64,000 bases of DNA, from assembly GCF_017068395.1 (NCBI RefSeq), contig NZ_CP070619.1:4836001-4900000 (forward strand). Direction: 5' to 3'. The first letter of the stretch is position 1; the number at the start of each line of letters is the position of its first letter. Both the position numbers and the translations under genes were made by a program. This DNA is from Rhodococcus pseudokoreensis. Lineage in GTDB: Bacteria; Actinomycetota; Actinomycetes; Mycobacteriales; Mycobacteriaceae. Below are positions 28,303 through 37,213 of the stretch, in pieces. The notes under the pieces were generated by a model. That model did no database searches. It had not been told where the DNA came from and saw nothing but the letters and a program-made list of their open reading frames with translations.

Positions 28303-29958
28303 TCAATCTCCCGCTCGAGGGCTGTCAGTCGCCCGACGTGCGCGATCCACCGTGACCGTCCCGGTTACGCCGTCGACGACCAGGTGGTCCCCATCGTGTA
28401 TCACTTTCGTCCCGATGTCGGTACCGATCACGTAGGTGATTCCGAGCTCGCGTGCCACGACTGCCCCGTGGCTCGACTGGCTGCCGATGTCCACCACCAG
28501 CGCAGATGCCAGCGCCATCATCGGCGTCCAACTGGGATCGGTGAATCGGCAGACCAGAATGTCGGAACTTCCGAGGTCGACATCGTCATTCAGATCGGTC
28601 ACAACGCGAGCGGTTCCTGCGACGACGCCGCCTCCTGAGGCCTTTCCGATAAGTGATGTGGGGGTTGCAGGACCGGCCGCGGCGAATCCGGTGTCCTCCG
28701 GCGGCATACCCGTGAACGCAACAGGGAGGGTGATCTGCTCGTACTTGCGACGTTCTGCCTTGCGGAACGAGATCACGCCTCGAACGTCCCTCGAAGTATC
28801 ATTCAGAACTTCGTCGAGCTCGTCGATCGTCAGGAAGAAGACGTCGTCGCAGTCGGAGAGTCGACCACGCGCCACGAGATCGGATCCAAGAGCTCGAGCC
28901 GCAGCGCGGCATCCGTCCAAGGCCATGAGATACGCGGCTTTGGTGAGTTCGAGCTTTCGCGTGAGTCCCGCCGCTCGCCGAAGCATGAACAGTACAGATT
29001 GCCGCCGTATCGGCGGTAATGCCGCCAGCAGTTCCTTTTCGGCAGAAATGCGCTCAGTGATCGAGTGTGATTCGCGATCGGTTGGCCGGACCAGTTCCGG
29101 TCGGTTCCGATACGACTTGATGAGATTGCGAAGTGGTGCGTCATCCTCGCGCCACGATCGTGTGTAGACGTTGCCTTCATACGGGCCATGGAATCCATAT
29201 GTCTCGATGAATGATTCGAGACTTCCCGTACCATTGGCGACCTCCCATAGCGCGTCAGCCATCTGAGTCTCGGCAACGTTGCCGTACCCGCGCAGAGCCC
29301 GTGCAGCGAGGTCCGGCACGCCGGATCTCGCTGCAGCATTGTTCACCGAGCCCTCGGCTGCAGGAATCAGGAATCGAACCTGGGAATGGATGTACATCGC
29401 CTCACCGAAACGATGGGATGCCTTGCGCAGCATTTCGATAGGCTGACCGGCCGCACCGGAATCGGTGCTTCCCATGTACACCTCGCGCCGCCACCATCCA
29501 GCCTGGTCGCGGTACATCTTCGAAAATCGTGATTCGAGGCGCAAAAGGGCGACCGGCAGCTTCGTCATGATCACTGGTATACGTCTCGGCGCAGACGCCT
29601 CAGGTTCGAGGCCGTCCCGGACACTCCCCAGCAGATCGCGCTCGACATCGTCGGGCTTGACCCCGGGCAACCGAGCCAGGACCGCCCGCAAAACATCGAC
29701 GTTGACTGCTTGGCGTCCGTAGATGGCGGCGGTCGATCTCTGATTCATGTCAGCCGACATCATCTGTTCGTGTCGTGACAAGACCCCGAAATCGCCCATC
29801 GACCTGAGCCACGCGGATTCCAGTCCGGCTCCCCACACGCTCCAACACAGTGGCGTCAGGATTCGGGGTGTCGCCTCGGCGGTGTTGGTGGTCGACCAGA
29901 ACCGGTCCGGGTCGCTCGCCCCACGGACAGGATCGAACGTCGGTAACGTCGATGTCAT
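28303..29958 (-). CDS. Phosphohistidine-domain phosphotransferase subunit, copy 3
   Basis: 551 residues; ATG 29958 overlaps the TetR stop as ATGA, indicating translational coupling. It belongs to the shorter subclass: DPVRGASDPDRFWSTTNTAEATPRILTPLCWSVW near the start, IYGRQAVNVDVLRAVLARLPGV, and YGFHGPYEGNVYTRSWRED in the core. The mobile domain carries His497 in SSHGAVVARELGITYVIGT. There is no ATP-binding domain. It forms an operon with the TetR gene and the 344-residue unknown protein, mirrored by the copy 4 module across the divergent promoter. Confidence 0.87.
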   Translation of the reverse strand: MTSTLPTFDPVRGASDPDRFWSTTNTAEATPRILTPLCWSVWGAGLESAWLRSMGDFGVLSRHEQMMSADMNQRSTAAIYGRQAVNVDVLRAVLARLPGVKPDDVERDLLGSVRDGLEPEASAPRRIPVIMTKLPVALLRLESRFSKMYRDQAGWWRREVYMGSTDSGAAGQPIEMLRKASHRFGEAMYIHSQVRFLIPAAEGSVNNAAARSGVPDLAARALRGYGNVAETQMADALWEVANGTGSLESFIETYGFHGPYEGNVYTRSWREDDAPLRNLIKSYRNRPELVRPTDRESHSITERISAEKELLAALPPIRRQSVLFMLRRAAGLTRKLELTKAAYLMALDGCRAAARALGSDLVARGRLSDCDDVFFLTIDELDEVLNDTSRDVRGVISFRKAERRKYEQITLPVAFTGMPPEDTGFAAAGPATPTSLIGKASGGGVVAGTARVVTDLNDDVDLGSSDILVCRFTDPSWTPMMALASALVVDIGSQSSHGAVVARELGITYVIGTDIGTKVIHDGDHLVVDGVTGTVTVDRARRATDSPRAGD

Positions 29959-30575
29959 GAGTCCACTCTCATTTCCGGGCTGTCGGGGGCGGGACGCCTT
30001 GGCGTAGCCAGTACAGGTTTGACGACGAAGTCCTCGATCCAAGCCCGGATGTCACCGTCGATCAACTCCGGCCGTGTCACGAAGACATAATGGTTGGTCA
30101 TGAACCAGTGCAGAATCCGGGCGTCGGGCATGTCGGAATCCAGTTCCTCCCGACGACGACCGTGGTCGAGTATGGGTTGCCAATAATCGACTTCCATCGA
30201 CATGAGATTGCTGTCGTCGGCGACGAGGCGGGCAGCTACTTCTCCCAGTTCTTCCGAAAAGATCACGGAGAGCAGTTCGTTTCTCATTGTGAGTTCGGCG
30301 CCGACCAGTAGGGACTCGACAATCAGATCACGGACAGGACCGGACACGGGTATCCGATGCCGGCGCTGATTGTTGACCGCCAGAATTTCGGCCTCGAGGA
30401 GCGCGCGAACGAGCTCCTCTTTGTTGGCGAAATACCGGTACAGGTTGGGCCTTGCAATCCCGACCTGCCCCGCGATGTCGTCCATCCGCGTTCCCTCGAA
30501 GCCCCGCTCCCTCAGCGTCACGCGTGCGGCCTCGATGATTGCCTGGCGACGTGTATTCACTTCCCGTCCGCCCAT
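29955..30575 (-). CDS. TetR-family transcriptional regulator
   Basis: 206 residues. The N-terminal TetR helix-turn-helix is unmistakable: NTRRQAIIEAARVTLRERGF, then MDDIAGQVGIARPNLYRYFANKEELVRALL. The C-terminal ligand domain is of the actinobacterial catabolic type (ELIDGDIRAWIEDFVVKPVL). It lies between the 344-residue gene (one-base gap) and copy 3 (four-base overlap). The palindromes GATAC-N15-GTATC in both arms of the divergent promoter 31612-32108 are its most likely operators, giving autoregulation and joint control of both modules. Confidence 0.92.
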   Translation of the reverse strand: MGGREVNTRRQAIIEAARVTLRERGFEGTRMDDIAGQVGIARPNLYRYFANKEELVRALLEAEILAVNNQRRHRIPVSGPVRDLIVESLLVGAELTMRNELLSVIFSEELGEVAARLVADDSNLMSMEVDYWQPILDHGRRREELDSDMPDARILHWFMTNHYVFVTRPELIDGDIRAWIEDFVVKPVLATPRRPAPDSPEMRVDS

Positions 30576-30576
30576 C

Positions 30577-31611
30577 TCAATCCGTGATCCTCTTGTCTGC
30601 GGGAATGCGGTCGCGGAAGTACTCGAACCAGCCATATCCGAACTCGACCGTGCGTGGGTCACCCCGGAGCGTGGTGATTCCGGCCATCGACCCATAGCCG
30701 TCCCAGCGTGAGGCCTCGAAGTCGTCCATGTGACCCGTCTTATCGGAGCGGTACTCCCATACCTGTCCCGCCGACTCCTGTTGTGCGTAATGGATCTGGC
30801 CGGATTCTTCGATGCGGTAGCGGCAGTCGAGCTCATTGTTCGACAACACGACGGTACCTACGCCGTCGAGGTCCTCGACCACGGCCGCCACACACATTCC
30901 CCGACTGCCACGGACCAGCGTGCCCCATTGCATCGTCCCGTCATCCAGTAGGTTCCCGAACGCGTTGAAGCTGTGCTCGAGTTCTGTGAAGAACTTCGCT
31001 TCCTTCGGCTCGACCCCATGCCTCCAGTAGCCCGTTTCGACGACCATGATTCCGCGGCACGGCCGGCCGAGCACCGTTCCGGAAACGCGGCAGGGGTACT
31101 CGGAGTAGAACCATGGATCCGTCGGCATGGGCGCATATCCCTGCACGCCCAGAGCGCCTGGCACACCCTCGAGATGCAGGAGGTCCCCCTCGTCCCACAG
31201 TACCGAGGTGTCTGTCAGTTCCACTGTCAGTGGCCGTTCATCGCGCGGCGCAACCCCTTCACGCGTGCGTTGCAACACGGGTTCCGACCATCGCCGAAGC
31301 TCGGGTGAGCTGAAGCGGCGGAGCTCACCTCTGGCGCTCTGGCTCGTCTCCGGTCGAAGGCTGAGGGCTCCGAACTCGTCGCACATTATGTAGAGTCCGC
31401 CGGTCATGGAACCGATGTACTTCCGCTCCACGACATAGGAATTGCCATCGTCGTCGCCGAGGTATGCATAGGTGTATTGGACCTGCATTCCTAATCCGTG
31501 ATAGGTCGACGTCGGCAACATTGTCGCCACCCGTGGCCGGAATGGTCCTACGACGGTATGGAAGTCGAACTCCCCGAATTCGGGGGTTACTGCCTCTGCT
31601 CTTGCCGTCAC
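30577..31611 (-). CDS. Unknown protein, 344 residues, paralog of the 32109 gene
   Basis: No known family recognised. GTG 31611 has AGGA eight bases upstream. The sequence is rich in aromatic residues and predicted strands, with blocks VERKYIGSMTGGLYIM, SARGELRRF, RRWSEPVLQRT and VVETGYWRHGVEPKEAKFF. All four recur in the 336-residue protein across the promoter. No signal peptide or membrane segment is seen. It is the first gene of the operon with TetR and acceptor copy 3. The constant pairing with a phosphohistidine protein suggests it acts on, or presents, the same substrate. Confidence 0.75.
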   Translation of the reverse strand: MTARAEAVTPEFGEFDFHTVVGPFRPRVATMLPTSTYHGLGMQVQYTYAYLGDDDGNSYVVERKYIGSMTGGLYIMCDEFGALSLRPETSQSARGELRRFSSPELRRWSEPVLQRTREGVAPRDERPLTVELTDTSVLWDEGDLLHLEGVPGALGVQGYAPMPTDPWFYSEYPCRVSGTVLGRPCRGIMVVETGYWRHGVEPKEAKFFTELEHSFNAFGNLLDDGTMQWGTLVRGSRGMCVAAVVEDLDGVGTVVLSNNELDCRYRIEESGQIHYAQQESAGQVWEYRSDKTGHMDDFEASRWDGYGSMAGITTLRGDPRTVEFGYGWFEYFRDRIPADKRITD

Positions 31612-31722
31612 TGTGTGTGTCCTGTCTGTTCGTGGCGAACATGCGGTTCGCGCGTGTGTGCCCTGTCGCAGTTCGGGTGTTGATCGGCTCCTGCCGGCGA
31701 AGGGTGTTCCCGGACCGGGAGG

Positions 31723-31749
31723 TGATACGTGAACCCTATATCCGTATCA
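31723..31749 (-). promoter_or_regulatory. Probable TetR operator, left module
   Basis: TGATACG at 31723-31729 and CGTATCA at 31743-31749 form a perfect inverted repeat with a 13-base spacer (GATAC-N15-GTATC). It lies about 110 bp upstream of the 344-residue gene. Confidence 0.66.
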
Positions 31750-32073
31750 TGGCGATTTCCACCAAATGCGCGATTCCGATCTTCGATTTCTGGTGGGCCG
31801 CCTGGTGTGCACACCCGACCACCGGTCTCCTCGACGGTGTCCAGAGTCGCATGGCACGAGGGAATCGTTCGATAGTCGAGGATCATGAAAAGTGTTCGGC
31901 GCGAGCATTTACCGCCGATACTCGACGGGAAGTGCGCTGGGATGGCCGCGGCATCGCATCCGGGCCGAGCCGTGTTCAGCGGCGCGGTGGTGGACAGGCG
32001 CAACATAAGTCGGACCGTCGATGATCTGAGGCTAGACTTTTGGTCTCGTCGTGACTAGCATCACATCTAGCTC

Positions 32074-32098
32074 GATACTCAACATCACACTTCGTATC
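32074..32098 (+). promoter_or_regulatory. Probable TetR operator, right module
   Basis: GATAC at 32074-32078 and GTATC at 32094-32098 have the same 15-base spacing as the left operator, and the right half CGTATCA is identical. The site ends ten bases before the ATG, overlapping the leader of the 336-residue gene. Confidence 0.66.
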
Positions 32099-32108
32099 AG
32101 GGAGAGCA

Positions 32109-33119
32109 ATGACTTCGTACAAACTCGGAGACTTCGGTGCGCATCCGGTCGTAGGTGCCTTCGATCCGGACCCGGAGGATATGGAACTGCTCGCGTCGAA
32201 GCACGGGATAGGCCTGCAGGCGACGTGGCTTTACGGGTTCTTCCGAGATGCCGACGGACTGACCTATTGCGCCGAACGCAAGTTCGTCGGGTCCTTGACT
32301 TCGGGCTGCTTCGTGATGACCCAGCATGGGGACGCGTCAAACGAACTCAACGTGCACAAGGACTCGGGCCGCAGTGCACGTGGCGAGTTGCGACGTGTTC
32401 TCGAGGGAAAGACACGCCGCTGGTCCGACCCGGTTTTCCAGCGTCTGCCGAAAGACGTTCTGCCGAACGGTGAGCAACCGATGGAATTGGAGTTCACTCG
32501 CGAGAGACTCGTCTACAACGAAGGTGACATTCTTTCACTCGAGGGTCCTTCCGTCGGTCGAGGAGTGCAATTCTTCATCCCCTCGCTCGACCGCCCGTTG
32601 CTGTACACCTCTACGTGCTTCTGGATGGAGGGCGAGTTCCAGGGCAAGCACGTTTCCGGACCGATCTGGTTCGACAACGCCTACTGGAACCACGGCCTGG
32701 AATGGAAGGAGTATGGATACTTCAACGACTTCCAGATCATGTGGCACGTGTTTTGCAACAAGTTCGACGATGGGTCATTCGAATGGGGCCACCTGGTCTC
32801 GGGTCGCGAGGGATTCAGCCCGGGAGTCGTCGTGCAGAGCACGGGTGAGGTCACCGCTACCAGTAAGACCGATCCCACCTTCGAGCTGGCGGACGGTGCG
32901 TGGCCGACGAAGACGACGTGGCTGGTGGACGACAAGACATACACGTTCGAGGGTCCGAATACGGGACGTATGACCGAATTCTCGGAGTCTCGGTGGGCAA
33001 ATTATCGAGCGCAACTCGGTCAGACCCGCCTCGACGGTGACACGCGGACCCTTGCAGACGGGCTCACGTGGAACGAAGGGTTCACCAATCGCATCGGACC
33101 TGACGGCAAACCGGCATGA
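32109..33119 (+). CDS. Unknown protein, 336 residues, paralog of the 30577 gene
   Basis: Family unknown to me. It shares with the 344-residue protein AERKFVGSLTSGCFVM, SARGELRRV, RRWSDPVFQRL and FDNAYWNHGLEWKEYGYF in the same order, so the two are ancient paralogs. It is rich in Trp, Tyr and Gly with alternating hydrophobic strands, consistent with a lipocalin-like or jelly-roll fold. GGGAGAG precedes ATG 32109. It overlaps acceptor copy 4 by four bases (ATGA), so both proteins are probably made in fixed ratio. Confidence 0.75.
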   Translation: MTSYKLGDFGAHPVVGAFDPDPEDMELLASKHGIGLQATWLYGFFRDADGLTYCAERKFVGSLTSGCFVMTQHGDASNELNVHKDSGRSARGELRRVLEGKTRRWSDPVFQRLPKDVLPNGEQPMELEFTRERLVYNEGDILSLEGPSVGRGVQFFIPSLDRPLLYTSTCFWMEGEFQGKHVSGPIWFDNAYWNHGLEWKEYGYFNDFQIMWHVFCNKFDDGSFEWGHLVSGREGFSPGVVVQSTGEVTATSKTDPTFELADGAWPTKTTWLVDDKTYTFEGPNTGRMTEFSESRWANYRAQLGQTRLDGDTRTLADGLTWNEGFTNRIGPDGKPA

Positions 33120-34753
33120 GTGCCCTCACTTCTGCTACGGAAGAGCTGTTCGACACGGTGCACGGCACCTCCGAGCCGAACCGATTCTGGACACTCGCAA
33201 ATACCGGCGAGGTGACTCCGGGCATCCTTGCCGCCCTGGACTGGAGTGTCTGGGACAACTTTGAACTCGCCGTCCGGCAGGCATGGTGCGACCTCGGAAT
33301 CATGAACAAGCGTGACGTGTACCTGCCAACCGATCCCAACCTGCGGCAGACGTACGTCTTCTACGGCCGGCACGCGCTCAATGTCGACTACGTCCGCAAC
33401 TTCATGGGCTCGGTGCCGGGTGCATCTCCCAACGACTTCGAGCGTGACGTGTGCGGCACAGTGAGAGAGGGGATGCCAGACGAGAAGGGCTCGTACCATC
33501 GTGCGCCGGCGATGCTCAGGAAGCTCCCCGGGGCTTACAGGCGGACCAACTCGCAGCTTCAGCAGCTTCATCACGAGATTCTGACGTGGTGGCGCGACAA
33601 TGTACTGCATGGTGTCGGAAGCAACGATCCGCTCTCTGACTTGCACGCGGCCGCACAGTGTTTCCGGCGGACCATGAGCATGCACATCAGGGTGCGCACC
33701 TTCCTGCAAGGTGTTCAGGGCGGTCTGGTGTCGCTGGCCGAGAAGGCGGGAAGGCCCGACCTCGCGTTGTCCGTATTCGCTGGATTCGGCGAAGTCAGTG
33801 AATCTGCTTTGGCAGAGGACATCTGGGCGCTCGGGTCCGGCAGTCTCGACCTCTCGACCTTCATCGAGCGACATGGCTACTACGGTCCCAATGAGGGGAT
33901 GGTATGGACATCGTCATGGAGGGAAGACCCGACACCGTTACATGCCATCGCCCGTTCCGTGGCCGCTCGCCAGTCGAGTGATGTGGCCGCTCGTGCGCAG
34001 GCGGCGGCAGCGGCGCGCGAGGACGCGGAACGTGAACTTCTCGCAGGGCTGTCGCCACTGCGGCGGCGCCTGGCGCGTATCCTGTTTCGCCAGGCCGCCA
34101 CTCAGGTGCGCAACCTGGAACTCGGAAAGGCCACCTACCATATCGCGCTCGATGGCTGCCGCGCCGCAGCGCGCCGAGTAGGAGACGACCTTAGGGGCCG
34201 AGGCGTCATCGACGATCCCGAAGATGTGTTCTTCCTCAGTATCGAAGAACTGGCGGAGCCCCCGCTACGCGCGAGGGAACTCATCGCCTTCCGTCGACAG
34301 CGTCGAAAGGAGTACGCCGCAATCGAGTTGCCGATGACCTTCCACGGCGTACCCGAGCCGGCGTCGACATCGCCGATCGATGTAGACGTCACGGAAATCG
34401 AGGGAATCGGTGCCAGCAACGGCGTCGTGGAGGGACGCGCACGGGTCGTCAACGACGCTGACACCGAGGGCCTCTTCGAGGAGGCGGGCGACATCCTCGT
34501 ATGCCGCACGACCAACCCTAGTTGGACCCCTCTGTTCACTCTCGTCGATGCAGTCGTGATCGACATCGGCAGCACTGCGAGCCACGGCGCCATCGTTGCG
34601 AGAGAACTCGGTATTCCGTGTGTTATCAACACCGGCAGCGGCTCGAAGGTTATTCGCTCTGGTGACCGAATTCGAGTTGACGGCACCCGTGGGCTGGTGA
34701 CGATCGTCGACCGCGCGACGAATCTCGGCGACAGTCCCCCCAGGAAGACCTGA
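33116..34753 (+). CDS. Phosphohistidine-domain phosphotransferase subunit, copy 4
   Basis: 545 residues, translationally coupled to the 336-residue gene. Shorter-subclass features: TVHGTSEPNRFWTLANTGEVTPGILAALDWSVW, FYGRHALNVDYVRNFMGSVPG, and HGYYGPNEGMVWTSSWREDPTP in the helical core. The swivelling domain has phospho-accepting His490 in STASHGAIVARELGIPCV. No ATP-grasp domain is present. Compared with copies 1 and 5 it is clearly diverged in the N-terminal third, where substrate specificity is expected to lie. Confidence 0.87.
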   Translation: MSALTSATEELFDTVHGTSEPNRFWTLANTGEVTPGILAALDWSVWDNFELAVRQAWCDLGIMNKRDVYLPTDPNLRQTYVFYGRHALNVDYVRNFMGSVPGASPNDFERDVCGTVREGMPDEKGSYHRAPAMLRKLPGAYRRTNSQLQQLHHEILTWWRDNVLHGVGSNDPLSDLHAAAQCFRRTMSMHIRVRTFLQGVQGGLVSLAEKAGRPDLALSVFAGFGEVSESALAEDIWALGSGSLDLSTFIERHGYYGPNEGMVWTSSWREDPTPLHAIARSVAARQSSDVAARAQAAAAAREDAERELLAGLSPLRRRLARILFRQAATQVRNLELGKATYHIALDGCRAAARRVGDDLRGRGVIDDPEDVFFLSIEELAEPPLRARELIAFRRQRRKEYAAIELPMTFHGVPEPASTSPIDVDVTEIEGIGASNGVVEGRARVVNDADTEGLFEEAGDILVCRTTNPSWTPLFTLVDAVVIDIGSTASHGAIVARELGIPCVINTGSGSKVIRSGDRIRVDGTRGLVTIVDRATNLGDSPPRKT

Positions 34754-35119
34754 GCGGTCGCAGGTGCCTCGGAGATTATCGATGCCGTCGAGGTCGCTCG
34801 CGAACCCGGGTCGCCGCGGAATGCGAGTGACTCGATGTCGTTGGCGGTGGCGAATCCATGAATGCCCGACAAGGCGACCAGATCGTTGTTGCGATCGCGC
34901 ATTCGAGCAGGGAGGCGGCGTTGGCGATAAGGACGGAGTCGTCTGCGGTAGCCGGCTGGATGACCAAACGTGAAAGAGTTGGCTGTCCCGGTCCCGGTCC
35001 CGGTCCCGGTCGGCGATCGCGAAGATCGCGGCTACGCCAGGAGGGATACTCGATTGACAGGAATCTCGATCTGTCTCGAGGACGTTGACAAGCTTCGATT
35101 TTCGGCTTGGTTCAATTTA
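34754..35119. other. Gene-free spacer with a short tandem repeat
   Basis: Between copies 4 and 5 no convincing gene is visible; short frames on the minus strand (34776-34967) have no recognisable product. Four perfect CCCGGT hexamers lie at 34987-35010, followed by GCGATCGCGAAGATCGCGGC, a small imperfect palindrome. Confidence 0.5.
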
Positions 35120-35150
35120 TCTATTGCCAAATAGTCACTTGGTAGAGTTT
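35120..35150 (+). promoter_or_regulatory. Promoter/operator of acceptor copy 5
   Basis: TCTATTGC, ATAGTCA and GGTAGAGTTT are spaced by three bases each, the same arrangement as at 13626-13656. TAGAGT is the likely -10. The leader to GTG 35240 is about 85 bases. Confidence 0.65.
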
Positions 35151-35239
35151 GCTGAATGTGTTGCCGATCACATCCTATTCTGCGATCGGCAATCCGCTGC
35201 GTCGAGCGCAGCGGATCGAGCAAGCGAGGAGCGATATAC

Positions 35240-36868
35240 GTGTCAGCTACAGTTTCCGACCCGATTCGCGGAACTTCGGAGCCAGATCGGTACTGGACAT
35301 GCACGAACCTCGGTGAAGCATGCCCGGATGTCATGTCGCCGATGTGCTGGAGTATCTGGGGAGACTCGGCGGAGTGGTCATGGCTCTACTCGATGTATGC
35401 GTTCGGGGTCATCCCGAAGAAGGCGCTCGTGGTTTCTCCCGACATGAACGACCGTGGCCTCTCGTGCTTCTACGGGCGGCAGGCATTCAATGTCGACGCG
35501 ATCAAAGAGACCATGTCGTCGCTGCCCGGTGTCAGTCCGGATGACTTCGAGCGTGACCTCATGGGCAGCGTGCGGCCCGACGCCAAGAAGATCGAAAGTT
35601 CGAACCGTCGGCTGCCGGTGGTGCTGGCCAAGGCGCCGGGCACGGCCATCCTTACCGGTAAGCGGATCCGAAAGCTGCACAACCGAATGTATGCCAAGTG
35701 GGTCAAGGTCGTGTACGAAAGCGATCCAGTGTCGCAGGAACGTCCCGCGATCGAGCGGCTGCTCGAAGCGCGGCAAGACTTTGTCGACGTCTTCTCGGTT
35801 CACTGTGTTGTGCGCTTCCTGTTCCAGGGCGGACAGAGTGGAATCGCTGCTGCGGCGGCGAAAGCAGGCGACGCGGCTCTCACTGCCGATCTACTCGCGG
35901 GGGTGGGTGGCGTTCTCGAGACGACCATGACGGACGACCTGTGGCGGCTGGGCAATCACGAGATCTCGGAGGACGACTTCCTACGGAAGTGGGGCTACCA
36001 CGGCCCGAATGAGGGGAATCCGTACACGACGTCGTGGCGCGAGGACCCCACTCCGATTCGTTACTTGGCTGCGGCGTCGGCGGTCAGGGAGCGGCCCAAC
36101 GACCGAGCTGCGCGATCGAATGCCGCAGCCAAAAAGGCAGAACAGCGACTCCTCGCCGGGACCCCTGTACTACAGCGACCTGCGATCCGGTGGCTTCTGA
36201 GGCGGATGCAGAACACCATCCGGACACTCCAGATCGGCAAGGCCGGGTACCTCATGGCGCTCGACGAGGCTCGCGCGGCCGTGAAGGCCTTTGGCGCCGA
36301 GCGGGTCCAGCTCGGCCAGTTCGACGAGCCGGACGACGCGTTCTTCTTGACGGTCGAGGAGTGCCAGCAACTGGCCGCGGGTGAACTCCTGAACGTCCGT
36401 GAGATCGTGAGCGTACGGCGTGCGACTCGGATGGAGTACAAGAACATGGACTTGCCACTGTCGTTCGTCGGAATGCCGACATTGACACAAAAGTCCGACT
36501 GGTCCGCCCCCGACATTCTCGAGGTCACCGGCGCAGCGAGTGGCGGCGGCATTATCGAGGGCCGAGCTCGAATTATCGAGGAGGCCGACGACGATATCGA
36601 TCTCGATCCCGGTGACGTTCTCGTGTGCCGGTTCACCGATCCCGGTTGGGCGCCGCTGATGGCACTGGCCGACGCGCTCGTCATCGATATCGGAACCTCC
36701 GCGAGCCACGGTGCGGTCGTCGCCCGTGAACTCGGCATTCCGTTCGTCATCGGAACCGGAAACGGCACCCGCGTCCTGCGTGAAGGTGACCGCATTCTCG
36801 TCGACGGCACAACAGCTGTGGTCAAGGTGCTCGAACGGGATATCGGTCGAGAATTGAATCTGGCCTGA
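35240..36868 (+). CDS. Phosphohistidine-domain phosphotransferase subunit, copy 5
   Basis: 542 residues from GTG 35240 with AGGAG upstream, the same length as copy 1. Shared blocks include DPIRGTSEPDRYWT, TNLGEACP, VMSPMCWS, LYSMYAFGV, MNDRGLSCFYGRQAFNVDAI and WGYHGPNEGNPYTTSWRED. The mobile domain has His490 in SASHGAVVARELGIPFVIGT, followed by a GDRILVDG loop. No ATP-grasp domain. The coding region and promoter match copy 1 so well that a duplication of the whole unit is the simplest explanation. Confidence 0.88.
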   Translation: MSATVSDPIRGTSEPDRYWTCTNLGEACPDVMSPMCWSIWGDSAEWSWLYSMYAFGVIPKKALVVSPDMNDRGLSCFYGRQAFNVDAIKETMSSLPGVSPDDFERDLMGSVRPDAKKIESSNRRLPVVLAKAPGTAILTGKRIRKLHNRMYAKWVKVVYESDPVSQERPAIERLLEARQDFVDVFSVHCVVRFLFQGGQSGIAAAAAKAGDAALTADLLAGVGGVLETTMTDDLWRLGNHEISEDDFLRKWGYHGPNEGNPYTTSWREDPTPIRYLAAASAVRERPNDRAARSNAAAKKAEQRLLAGTPVLQRPAIRWLLRRMQNTIRTLQIGKAGYLMALDEARAAVKAFGAERVQLGQFDEPDDAFFLTVEECQQLAAGELLNVREIVSVRRATRMEYKNMDLPLSFVGMPTLTQKSDWSAPDILEVTGAASGGGIIEGRARIIEEADDDIDLDPGDVLVCRFTDPGWAPLMALADALVIDIGTSASHGAVVARELGIPFVIGTGNGTRVLREGDRILVDGTTAVVKVLERDIGRELNLA

Positions 36869-36879
36869 ATTTGTTACTG

Positions 36880-36930
36880 CGAACGGAATCAGGTGTCTGC
36901 CGCTGGACGGGCGACGCCTGATTCCGTTCG
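36880..36930 (+). terminator. Hairpin after acceptor copy 5
   Basis: Arms CGAACGGAATCAGG (36880-36893) and CCTGATTCCGTTCG (36917-36930) pair perfectly. Further weaker pairing inside the loop includes one G-T pair. It begins eleven bases after the stop. Confidence 0.75.
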
Positions 36931-37190
36931 TGAACTTGCGGATACGTTGTCGGGTTCGACTGCAAGCAGCGTCGTCGCGGAGATGGTCGCGGCATTCGCG
37001 GCGAAGTTGATGCTGGTTGCCTGTTTGCAACTGCGGACAGCGGAAAGATGCCGGCGTTGTTCACAAGCGCATCAACACAGGGAAGAAGGGTCGCGCGAGG
37101 GACCGGGCAGCCGCAGTGTTGCGGATGTCCAGAGCCGTCGGCAGGCCGACATTCCGTCAAAGTCGACCGTCACGACGTCGTATCCGGGGA
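36931..37190 (-). pseudogene. Possible degenerate SDR fragment
   Basis: On the minus strand one frame reads VDALVNNAGIFPLSAVA (about 37024-37074), the classic SDR NNAG strand, with no continuing SDR sequence in frame. Upstream, a different frame gives LPTALDIRNTAAARSLARPFFPV. The pieces are in different frames with stops between, as expected of a decayed gene. The fragment lies just upstream of the intact SDR at 37214. Evidence is limited to one motif. Confidence 0.35.
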
Positions 37191-37213
37191 CACTGCGGGC
37201 GTCGTGCTCGGTT

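Larger units (their letters stand above)
31612..32108. promoter_or_regulatory. Divergent intergenic region of the paralogous modules (497 bp)
   Basis: This unusually long spacer separates the 344- and 336-residue genes. It contains two palindromic operator candidates, an ATAGTC element at 31872-31877, and near its right end GGCTAGAC, GTGACTAGCATCACATCTAGC and the RBS GGGAGAGC for the gene at 32109. Open frames across it have poor composition and no recognisable product; I see no gene. Confidence 0.6.

Noticed and set aside
31464..32024. A 186-codon plus-strand frame across the divergent promoter
   Set aside because: It starts inside the 344-residue gene, has no RBS and covers the operator region; the composition is not protein-like.
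34987..35010. CCCGGT tandem repeat as a CRISPR or replication iteron
   Set aside because: Only four copies of a 6-bp unit, no spacers, no Rep gene or AT-rich origin.
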